The notes under the pieces: model-generated
What the model was told of the DNA's origin: nothing
The model's input: the letters and a program-made list of their open reading frames with translations, nothing else
The model's database searches: none
Shown: positions 1 through 5,232 of the stretch, one piece after another
How the letters are laid out: every line of letters begins with the position of its first letter
Numbering within the stretch: the first letter of the stretch is position 1
Position numbers and translations under genes: made by a program
Source of the DNA: an uncultured Candidatus Melainabacteria bacterium
GTDB taxonomy: Bacteria > Cyanobacteriota > Vampirovibrionia > Gastranaerophilales > Gastranaerophilaceae
NCBI GenBank assembly: GCA_946186335.1
Contig: CAMHMW010000093.1
Span: forward strand, 1-7,089
Direction of reading: 5' to 3'
Length of the DNA: 7,089 bases

Positions 1-1145
1 TTGTCACGATATACTTGAACCGCTCCATTAAGATAAGAATCACAGGTAGAATTGTCATAATCTGTTTTATATGCAGCGATACTTTCTATACCAAGCATGC
101 CGCCTATTTTTTGTTCATCGGTTCTTGCTGCAGTTACAACAATGTGGTTATTATACATTGTATCGATTTTGCCACACAAATAATCAGCAGCATTAGAAAT
201 TTGAGAAGAATCACTCAATGTTTTTGTTATAACAAATGTATCACCCATACTGCCGTCTTTGTTTACGTTAAATGCCAGATACAAATCTTCAAGCTCATTA
301 GAATACTCATTATAAGCTAATCCGGTTATCTTTAATGTATCACTACCGCCATTATCTGTGATATATGTAGTAGTGCCAGATGATGATAAACCTACATTAT
401 AGGTATCATTTGAAGAAGTTGAATTGGTTATAATTCTGTCACCGGCACCAATATAGTTCAGTCCGGCACCACCGTCTGTTAAAATATGGTCACCTCCGTT
501 ACCGTAGACTTTACTGTTTTCGCTGCCGGAAGCTTTAATATATACAGCATCAATATCTTCATATTCTTGTTGCAAATCACTGTTGATTGTTAGATATGAA
601 TAGTAAGTATCAAGAGTTTGGACACTGTCGTATCGTTTTATTTGATATGCAACGTTGCTATCGGCAAAATCTCTAACTTCCAAATCAGGAGTAACCCAAG
701 CGCCGTTAGCATCTCTATTCAAGAAATTACTGTATGTAACATCCGTAACTATTTTTTTATGGCTGTTATATGAAACATTATGTACAGCAGATACAACTAT
801 ATCACCATCTTCACCAAAAGCATATCTGTGCTGGTTAGAATAACCGGTGTTACCATCATGATAACCGCCCATAATAAGAGTATCTTTATTTGTGACGTTA
901 TGATATTTATTTGTTTCGGCAACAGAATTAACAACAGCTTTTCTTGTAATATTGTCTTTGTTGCTTTCCGAGATATTTACAAATTCAAGAGTATCATTAC
1001 CTTTGCCTAAGTTGTAAGTAACAGAAGTATCATCAAGAATTTCGTGGATAAACTTGTCATTTCCCTCTGTTCCCCAAACCTCAAACAAGTTTGTTGTACT
1101 TGAGTAATTTTGTGTTATGAAATCATCTAATTGTAAGTTGGGCAT
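1..1145 (-). CDS. RTX-like calcium-repeat protein, N-terminal part (runs off left edge)
   Basis: An open minus-strand frame starts at ATG 1145 and runs without a stop to the window edge, giving 381 codons of a longer gene. The protein begins MPNLQLDDF and has no signal peptide. It is rich in Asn, Asp, Gly, Ser and Thr. Degenerate haemolysin-type glycine/aspartate repeats are visible at residues 25-30 (GTEGND), 47-54 (GKGNDTLE), 215-236 (GNGGDHIL, then DGGAGLNYIGAGD) and 264-272 (DNGGSDTLK). In this family such nonapeptides form Ca2+-binding beta-rolls in secreted or surface proteins, usually exported by type I systems through a C-terminal signal; that end is outside the window. Export and surface role are therefore inference. 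The region between residues 60 and 205 is not recognisable. The gene follows the 121-residue membrane protein by 14 bases, so the two probably share a transcript. No Shine-Dalgarno is visible. No other ATG or GTG lies upstream in frame before the stop at 1212-1214. I cannot tell adhesin from enzyme. Confidence 0.8.
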   Translation of the reverse strand, partial: MPNLQLDDFITQNYSSTTNLFEVWGTEGNDKFIHEILDDTSVTYNLGKGNDTLEFVNISESNKDNITRKAVVNSVAETNKYHNVTNKDTLIMGGYHDGNTGYSNQHRYAFGEDGDIVVSAVHNVSYNSHKKIVTDVTYSNFLNRDANGAWVTPDLEVRDFADSNVAYQIKRYDSVQTLDTYYSYLTINSDLQQEYEDIDAVYIKASGSENSKVYGNGGDHILTDGGAGLNYIGAGDRIITNSTSSNDTYNVGLSSSGTTTYITDNGGSDTLKITGLAYNEYSNELEDLYLAFNVNKDGSMGDTFVITKTLSDSSQISNAADYLCGKIDTMYNNHIVVTAARTDEQKIGGMLGIESIAAYKTDYDNSTCDSYLNGAVQVYRD

Positions 1146-1156
1146 ACTTGCCCAAC
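1137..1156 (-). promoter_or_regulatory. Hairpin covering the start codon of the RTX-like gene
   Basis: A perfect 8-bp stem (GTTGGGCA / TGCCCAAC) with a 4-base loop spans the ATG at 1145-1143: the A is the last loop base and TG opens the 3' arm. In mRNA sense the hairpin begins only 3 bases after the TAA of the upstream 121-codon gene. No run of T follows it in either direction, so it is not a typical intrinsic terminator. It would hide the start codon unless a ribosome finishing the upstream gene melts it. Translational coupling is inference. Confidence 0.5.
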
Positions 1157-1159
1157 AAT

Positions 1160-1525
1160 TTAAAAATAACTTCTGACGGAGTATTCTCTCACCTGATATT
1201 TGTCCATAAGGTTATTCTTTTGGCGGGCAGATATTAATGCACCAATACCCAAGCCCGCCAAAATTCCCGCAGGAACCCATAAAAAAGCCATTTTTAAAGA
1301 GCGTTTCCAGATACTTACACTCCAGCCTGCAATCGCAAAACCCGCAACCGCAAGATTTGTATTTCTCATCAGTTTGCTTTCCTGATTATTGTACTTCCTT
1401 ACAAATTCATCGGCCTTGGATTTTTCAATCTCATAACTCGGTAAATTATTCGGAGTCGCCGGACTTTTTCGAAAGTCCAGTCTGACTCTGTTATTGTCAA
1501 TATTCTGTCCTACCTGTAATTTCAT
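1160..1525 (-). CDS. Small two-helix membrane protein, unknown function
   Basis: A 121-residue protein I do not recognise by name. Residues 1-55 are hydrophilic and charged (basic and acidic mixed, LDFRKSP and EIEKSKADEF segments). Two hydrophobic segments follow, about residues 57-75 (LAVAGFAIAGWSVSIW) and 79-100 (MAFLWVPAGILAGLGIGAL), joined by a short KRSLK loop, then a charged tail (RQKNNLMDKYQVREYS). This predicts a helical hairpin in the inner membrane with both termini on the same side, probably cytoplasmic given the positive loop and flanks, though orientation is uncertain. The start ATG at 1525 lies 40 bases after the murJ stop and has no clear Shine-Dalgarno. A TAATTT hexamer at 1537-1532 sits in -10 position for a leaderless start, but in such AT-rich DNA it may be chance. 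The gene is likely transcribed with murJ and the RTX-like gene. Confidence 0.7.
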   Translation of the reverse strand: MKLQVGQNIDNNRVRLDFRKSPATPNNLPSYEIEKSKADEFVRKYNNQESKLMRNTNLAVAGFAIAGWSVSIWKRSLKMAFLWVPAGILAGLGIGALISARQKNNLMDKYQVREYSVRSYF

Positions 1526-1565
1526 AATCTAAAATTAACTCTGTTTATTCTCTTTTTTAATTGCC

Positions 1566-3167
1566 TTATCTTCTGATAATTTTTGCGGCTAATCTATTAA
1601 ACAATTCTCCAGCATATTCCATTTTAAATAGTAAATTAAGCGGAATATATATACCCAAACAAACTATTGCTATTATAGTAATTTTTATGGTTTCAAACGG
1701 GATTTTAGATAAATGAACAAACTTGTCGTATTCGCTTGCACATAAATAGCAAACCCCGATAGTTATAATACCCGAAACAAGCATTTTTAACAAGTTTTTA
1801 AACAAAGATTTATAATCCATTCTGATTTTATTTTTAATGAAATAACCGAGAACACAGGCATTGAACAGGGTCACAAGTGATGTCGACAGCGTAATTCCGC
1901 CAATGCCGTAATGCAGTCTTGTTATCAAAAGCCAGTTGAGTATAAGTTTTAGTATTATTGATGAAAAGGCTACCAGAAACGGTGTTCTTGAGTCGTTAAA
2001 CGAATAATAAACCCTTGTTATTGAATCTCTGAAAACGTAAGGAATTATTGAAACGGATAAAAACCATAGGGCTTCTGTCACCAAAAATGTTGCTTTTTCG
2101 TCAAATACCCCATGCTCAAATACAAGTCTGACGGCATCCGTTCCTACAACCAAAATTCCTATAATAATCGGTATTGCACCGAAAAACAGGACTCCGACAC
2201 CTTTATTAAAATAATTTCTTATACCGTCCAAATCGTTATCGGCAACAAGTCTTGCAAAGATTGGAAACAGCGGAACAAGAAATGCCGTCACCAAAATTCC
2301 GACAGGGAACTGAAAAACCCTGTTTGCATATCCGACTGCCGTCCATGCACCTTCCGAAATTGATGAAGTGAAAAACATGTCAACGTATATATGTATTTGT
2401 CCGACTGTTGAACTTAAAACCGCAGGAAACAGTAATTCGCCGATTTCTCTAAATCTCGGGTTGTTTGTAAAGTCAAAAACCGGTTTTAGTTTGTACCCAA
2501 GCCGTTTTATATTCGGATATTGGACGATAAATTGCAAAACCGCACCCGCAGTTGTTGCCCACGCAAGGGTATAGCCTTTTGAATCATCAGGCGCCGAAAT
2601 TACTGCCGCAATTATTGCCACACTCATTAAAATCGGTGACAGATTAGGCAGCATAAACTGTTTATATATTATCAAGATGCCGTAATAAATTCCGACAATT
2701 CCGCCTATAACCAAAAGCGGTGTCATAATTCTTAAATGCTCTGCGGCTAATCCTACCATTTCCGGCGAACCGCCCGAAATGATTATTCCCATTATTTGTT
2801 TCGGGAACAGAAAAATTATTGCTGAAAGCGCAATAAAAAACAGTATGGTTGCATTCATAAAGGTTGAATACAAACGGTTAACTTCATCTGAGGGTTTATC
2901 TTTCAGATTTGGTATGAGTTTTGAAAAAACAGCAACGGTTGCACTGTGAAAAGGACCTCCGACACCTCCAAGTAAAATCAGGGAAAGTGAGGGAATCTGG
3001 TAGGCGTAATAATATGCATCAGAAACCATTGATGCTCCGTAATAATTTGCTATAACAATATCACGGACAAAGCCGATGAGCTTACTTACAATGGTAACCA
3101 CCGCAATTAGCCATGCCGCTTTTAAAACGCCCGATGTTTTTTCTTCCTGTTGCACAACCTCTGTCAT
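1566..3167 (-). CDS. murJ: Lipid II flippase MurJ (MviN), MOP superfamily
   Basis: MurJ moves undecaprenyl-linked lipid II across the inner membrane for peptidoglycan assembly. From ATG 3167 the protein has 533 residues, near the family's usual length, and is hydrophobic throughout with the many helices expected of the 14-helix MOP fold. The N-terminal signature is clear: SKLIGFVRD (residues 28-36), then SDAYYYAYQIP (49-59). R35 and D50 align with E. coli R24 and D39, and K29 stands where E. coli has R18. The positions matching E. coli R52/R53 are L63/I64, followed by LLGGVGGPFHSA, a variant I remember from cyanobacterial MurJ. The frame stays open to 3257, but that stretch begins inside a palindromic repeat and has no MurJ similarity. 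ATG 3167 opens a normal MurJ N-terminus (MTEVVQQEEK) and fits a promoter ending 6 bases upstream. The gene is divergent from rnhB and probably heads the transcript with the two genes to its left. Confidence 0.93.
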   Translation of the reverse strand: MTEVVQQEEKTSGVLKAAWLIAVVTIVSKLIGFVRDIVIANYYGASMVSDAYYYAYQIPSLSLILLGGVGGPFHSATVAVFSKLIPNLKDKPSDEVNRLYSTFMNATILFFIALSAIIFLFPKQIMGIIISGGSPEMVGLAAEHLRIMTPLLVIGGIVGIYYGILIIYKQFMLPNLSPILMSVAIIAAVISAPDDSKGYTLAWATTAGAVLQFIVQYPNIKRLGYKLKPVFDFTNNPRFREIGELLFPAVLSSTVGQIHIYVDMFFTSSISEGAWTAVGYANRVFQFPVGILVTAFLVPLFPIFARLVADNDLDGIRNYFNKGVGVLFFGAIPIIIGILVVGTDAVRLVFEHGVFDEKATFLVTEALWFLSVSIIPYVFRDSITRVYYSFNDSRTPFLVAFSSIILKLILNWLLITRLHYGIGGITLSTSLVTLFNACVLGYFIKNKIRMDYKSLFKNLLKMLVSGIITIGVCYLCASEYDKFVHLSKIPFETIKITIIAIVCLGIYIPLNLLFKMEYAGELFNRLAAKIIRR

Positions 3168-3173
3168 ATAATT

Positions 3174-3202
3174 ATTGTACGAAAACCGTATCGAATTAGC
3201 AA
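3174..3202 (-). promoter_or_regulatory. Predicted sigma70-type promoter of murJ, leaderless
   Basis: Read on the minus strand, TTGCTA (3202-3197) and TACAAT (3179-3174) are separated by exactly 17 bases. They match the consensus hexamers at 4/6 and 5/6 positions. With -7 at 3174, +1 falls on 3167, the A of the murJ ATG. No Shine-Dalgarno precedes that ATG, which agrees with a leaderless transcript. The start site is predicted, not measured. Confidence 0.5.
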
Positions 3203-3251
3203 ATATATTAAATATTTGGTAACTATATACAATGTTACGGGTAAAAAGTAC

Positions 3252-3322
3252 CGTCATTCTGAGCGAAGCGAAGAATCTATTATATATAACAGATTCTTCG
3301 GGCTAAAGCCCTCTGAATGACG
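3252..3322. repeat. Palindromic intergenic repeat (REP/MITE-like), 71 bp
   Basis: The left arm 3252-3278 begins CGTCATTCTGAG and ends CGAAGAATCT. The right arm 3291-3322 begins AGATTCTTCG and ends CTCTGAATGACG. The outer 12 bases pair with one mismatch and the inner 10 bases pair perfectly across a 12-base AT-rich loop. The right arm holds a small GGGC-TAAA-GCCC hairpin, while the left arm has CGAAG at that place, so the middle is asymmetric. Runs of five T lie just outside both ends, about 4 bases beyond the stem, each in the outgoing direction. I remember the CGTCATTCTGAG...GAAGAATCT sequence as a dispersed element in many unrelated bacterial genomes, but cannot search here. It sits between two divergent promoters and touches neither. 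It could be a non-autonomous mobile element or an insulating structure. Confidence 0.75.
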
Positions 3323-3358
3323 AGGTTTTTGGTAAATTTAGTGCTAAATAGTATGTAA

Positions 3359-3387
3359 TTACCTAATAAAGTTCTTTATGCTAATAT
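3359..3387 (+). promoter_or_regulatory. Predicted extended -10 promoter of rnhB, leaderless
   Basis: TGCTAATAT at 3379-3387 is an extended -10 (TGn plus a hexamer matching TATAAT at 4/6). A weak -35, TTACCT (3359-3364), lies 17 bases upstream. With -7 at 3387, +1 falls on 3394, the A of the rnhB ATG. No Shine-Dalgarno precedes the ATG. The geometry matches the divergent murJ promoter. Confidence 0.4.
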
Positions 3388-3393
3388 TATGGA

Positions 3394-4026
3394 ATGGATG
3401 AATTGTTTAAATTCGATAAAAAATACGGTGTTGTATTAGGTACTGATGAAGCAGGCAGAGGGCCTGCGGCAGGCGGGGTTTTTGCTGCCGCTGTTTATTT
3501 TCCTGAGGTTACAAAGGGGCTGATTACTGATTTGTCAAAACTTAACGACTCAAAAAAACTTTCCGCAAAAACAAGAAATAACCTTTATGAAATTATTTTA
3601 AACAATTCAGTCAATTCAATAATAAATATCGATGTTGAGGAAATTGAGCGGATAAATATCCTTAATTCGTCTTTAAAAGCAATGAAAACGGCATGCGAAA
3701 ATGTAATAAAAGAGGCTGGTTTGACGGATTTTATAACGCTTGTTGACGGGAATAAAAATATAAAAAATTATAAATTTCCCCAGAAATATATAATAAAAGG
3801 GGACGGGAAATCGGCATCAATAGCGGCGGCAAGTATTCTTGCAAAGGTAAGCCGTGACAGATATATGGAAAATTTGGCACAGGAATTTCCGCAATACGGC
3901 TGGGAGCATAATGCGGGTTATTTAACTCAGGAACACCTTTCTGCTATTGATAAATACGGAACAACAAAGTATCACAGGTTATCTTTTTTACGCAAACATT
4001 TTGAAAAACAGTTGTCGTTATTTTAA
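3394..4026 (+). CDS. rnhB: Ribonuclease HII
   Basis: RNase HII cuts the RNA strand of RNA/DNA hybrids and starts removal of single ribonucleotides misincorporated into DNA. The 210-residue length is normal. The N-terminal motif GTDEAGRGPAAG (residues 16-27) supplies catalytic D18 and E19 and the GRG loop (21-23) that reads the RNA-DNA junction. LNDSKKL (50-56) is the usual second block. D118 in LVDGN and D137 in IKGDGKS complete the DEDD metal-binding set, followed by SIAAASILAKVSRDRY (142-157). The C-terminal block YGWEHNAGYLTQEH (168-181) includes Y176, matching the conserved tyrosine near the substrate 2'-OH. ATG 3394 is the only suitable start: nearby ATGs at 3389 and 3398 are out of frame. 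The TAA directly abuts the stop codon of the convergent gene. rnhB stands next to rplS-rbgA in Bacillus-type genomes; here it is close but inverted. Confidence 0.96.
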   Translation: MDELFKFDKKYGVVLGTDEAGRGPAAGGVFAAAVYFPEVTKGLITDLSKLNDSKKLSAKTRNNLYEIILNNSVNSIINIDVEEIERINILNSSLKAMKTACENVIKEAGLTDFITLVDGNKNIKNYKFPQKYIIKGDGKSASIAAASILAKVSRDRYMENLAQEFPQYGWEHNAGYLTQEHLSAIDKYGTTKYHRLSFLRKHFEKQLSLF

Positions 4027-4842
4027 TTACTGATAAATTCTGTTGCCGACACGCAGTTTTGTGACATAAACGGCTTCACAAGCCCCGCTTCCTCGGCTGT
4101 CGGCATCGGAGTCCGTTCTTGAAAGACTTGTGTAGTATTCGTAGCGGTAATTTCTCTTTTGTGAATAATATTCCATATCAACAAGTTCGCCTTCAATTTG
4201 AACATTATCCCAAAGTTTTATGGTAAGCAGACCAGCCATAATATTTCGGTTTGCGGGAATAATGTGTGAATGAGAAATATGAGAGGCAATATAATTGCCG
4301 GAATACGGAACATCTGAACGCCAGCGCCAGTTTAAACGCCTTGCGCCTGTCATTTCGACTTTTTGACTGTATGTCCTGATATATTTCTTAAACATTTTTT
4401 TGTCGGCTATTTTCCCCCATGCTGTCCCTAAATCATATAATGCCGCACTGTCAAAAAATTCCGTTATAAACCAGAAATCATGGTTAATGGCTACCGCTTT
4501 CCCTGATAATACGTAATGAGCCTGAGGCATCATCGTAATTTGATGGGAATTTATTAAAGATGTATATGTAAAAATTTTCCTCTCTTTTTCTTCATCGGTA
4601 TAATCGGTTTGTATGGGTTCTTCCATGACAGGTATTGGTCTTATTTCATAACCCTGCGGAATTGCAATTCCGAACTTCAGCCAGTAAAAGATTACTCCTC
4701 TGAACAGGTACATCAAAATAAGAGCAACAACAAGTCCGATTGTTATGACTTTATCCTCGTGTGCCAGAATATCTCTTTCCAGTTTTGCTTCAATTCCGGC
4801 TGTTGTTGAAAAATAAAAATTGTCCTCTTTCATAAGAATCAT
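4027..4842 (-). CDS. Membrane-anchored protein of an uncharacterised conserved family
   Basis: From ATG 4842 the protein has 271 residues. A charged N-terminus is followed by one strong hydrophobic segment at about residues 32-56 (TIGLVVALILMYLF, then VIFYWLKFGIAI), an acidic linker, and a soluble domain from about residue 105. That domain has GKAVAINHDF, DLGTAWGKIAD, LNWRWRSD, ASHISHSHIIPANRNI and a C-terminal TSLSRTDSDADSRGSGACE. I remember the pattern 'D-L-G-x-x-W-G ... W-x-W ... H-S/N-x-H-x-I-P-A ... S-L-S/T-R-x-D ... G-A-C-E' from hypothetical proteins of Gram-negative bacteria. I know no established function. One helix near the N-terminus and no cleavable signal suggest a bitopic inner-membrane protein. 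The frame is open to a TTG at 4872, and ATG 4833 is an alternative start; none has a Shine-Dalgarno. A TATAAA box (4857-4852) fits a start at 4842. Role unknown. Confidence 0.8.
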   Translation of the reverse strand: MILMKEDNFYFSTTAGIEAKLERDILAHEDKVITIGLVVALILMYLFRGVIFYWLKFGIAIPQGYEIRPIPVMEEPIQTDYTDEEKERKIFTYTSLINSHQITMMPQAHYVLSGKAVAINHDFWFITEFFDSAALYDLGTAWGKIADKKMFKKYIRTYSQKVEMTGARRLNWRWRSDVPYSGNYIASHISHSHIIPANRNIMAGLLTIKLWDNVQIEGELVDMEYYSQKRNYRYEYYTSLSRTDSDADSRGSGACEAVYVTKLRVGNRIYQ

Positions 4843-4851
4843 TTTACACTT

Positions 4852-4857
4852 TTTATA
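4852..4857 (-). promoter_or_regulatory. Possible -10 box for the membrane-anchored protein gene
   Basis: TATAAA read on the minus strand ends 9 bases before ATG 4842 and predicts a transcript start near 4845, hence a leader of about 3 bases. The -35 position (TATCAA at 4880-4875, 17-base spacer) fits the consensus poorly, and AT-rich DNA gives such boxes by chance. Confidence 0.25.
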
Positions 4858-4905
4858 ATGAGTTGTCGACAAATTTGATATTAATATTTGTTTACAAAAA
4901 CGAAA

Positions 4906-4911
4906 TATAAT
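4906..4911 (+). promoter_or_regulatory. Consensus -10 (TATAAT) for the 51-codon transcription unit
   Basis: A perfect TATAAT hexamer lies 63 bases before ATG 4975 on the plus strand and predicts +1 near 4918. The -35 is weak: TTAATA (4881-4886) with a 19-base spacer is the best fit. Together with the terminator at 5170-5200 it bounds a transcript of about 275-280 bases. The leader contains a six-residue ORF, MPIKIM, at 4930-4950. Confidence 0.45.
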
Positions 4912-4974
4912 TAAAGTTTTATTTTAAAGATGCCGATAAAAATAATGTAACAGTAATCTATGGAGTTAAAAATA

Positions 4975-5130
4975 ATGTTAAAAAAGATAACAACACCATC
5001 GAATAACAGATGCGAGAGTGTTGAGTTAATATTAAGAGGAGCCAAGAAGCGTCGTACCCTGGCTTACGCAAATGCGAACATGGTAAATTCAGACGCAGGA
5101 ATCAAGGCAAACCTATCCGCAGTAAGATAA
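4975..5130 (+). CDS. Small basic protein, unknown function (51 codons)
   Basis: ATG 4975 is preceded by GGAG (4962-4965) at a 9-base spacing, the only clear Shine-Dalgarno in this stretch. The ORF ends with TAA at 5128-5130. The in-frame ATG 4960 would give 56 residues but overlaps that ribosome site and has none of its own. The 51-residue product is hydrophilic, with 10 Lys/Arg against 3 Asp/Glu, a basic GAKKRR cluster at residues 22-27, an Ala/Asn-rich part (AYANAN, 30-35) and one cysteine (C13). It has no membrane segment or signal peptide. I do not recognise it. A TATAAT box upstream and a strong terminator downstream make it a single-gene unit, convergent with rbgA. The basic character would suit nucleic acid or ribosome binding, but that is guesswork. 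The transcript could instead be a non-coding RNA with a fortuitous ORF. Confidence 0.5.
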   Translation: MLKKITTPSNNRCESVELILRGAKKRRTLAYANANMVNSDAGIKANLSAVR

Positions 5131-5169
5131 TACTCATCATAAGAAGATAAGAAAAGAGAGAACAATATA

Positions 5170-5200
5170 GCCGGCGCACGTGTGCAACCGGCATTTTTAT
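5170..5200 (+). terminator. Intrinsic terminator of the 51-codon unit
   Basis: GCCGG (5170-5174) pairs with CCGGC (5188-5192) around an inner GCAC-GT-GTGC hairpin (5176-5185), with a one-base bulge on one side and AA on the other. ATTTTTAT follows directly. This is a strong Rho-independent terminator on the plus strand. Read from the other side it is followed by TATATTGTTC, a poorer tract, so it may serve the convergent rbgA transcript only weakly. Confidence 0.85.
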
Positions 5201-5232
5201 TGTTTATAGTTCGAGGTTGCCCCGACAAATTA

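Noticed and set aside
15..1010. Plus-strand ORFs of 62-101 codons at 15-320, 655-843 and 780-1010
   Set aside because: They lie antisense to the continuous 381-codon RTX-like frame, overlap one another and have no protein-like composition or ribosome sites.
1137..1156. Hairpin read as a Rho-independent terminator of the 121-codon gene
   Set aside because: No U-rich tract follows it on either strand, and its 3' arm is the first codons of the next gene.
3168..3257. 30-residue N-terminal extension of MurJ from ATG 3257
   Set aside because: It begins inside the palindromic repeat, crosses the predicted murJ promoter and is unlike any MurJ N-terminus.
4023..4205. Minus-strand 60-codon ORF
   Set aside because: It lies within the 271-residue membrane-anchored protein gene in another frame.
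4918..5170. Known RNA families (tmRNA, RNase P, 6S, SRP RNA, c-di-GMP riboswitch) for the small unit
   Set aside because: None of their conserved core motifs could be found by eye; a covariance search would be needed to exclude distant forms.
4930..5194. Long-range pairing of ATGCCG (4930-4935) with CGGCAT (5189-5194) as an antiterminator
   Set aside because: Only 6 bp over 250 bases with no extension; chance pairing is likely.
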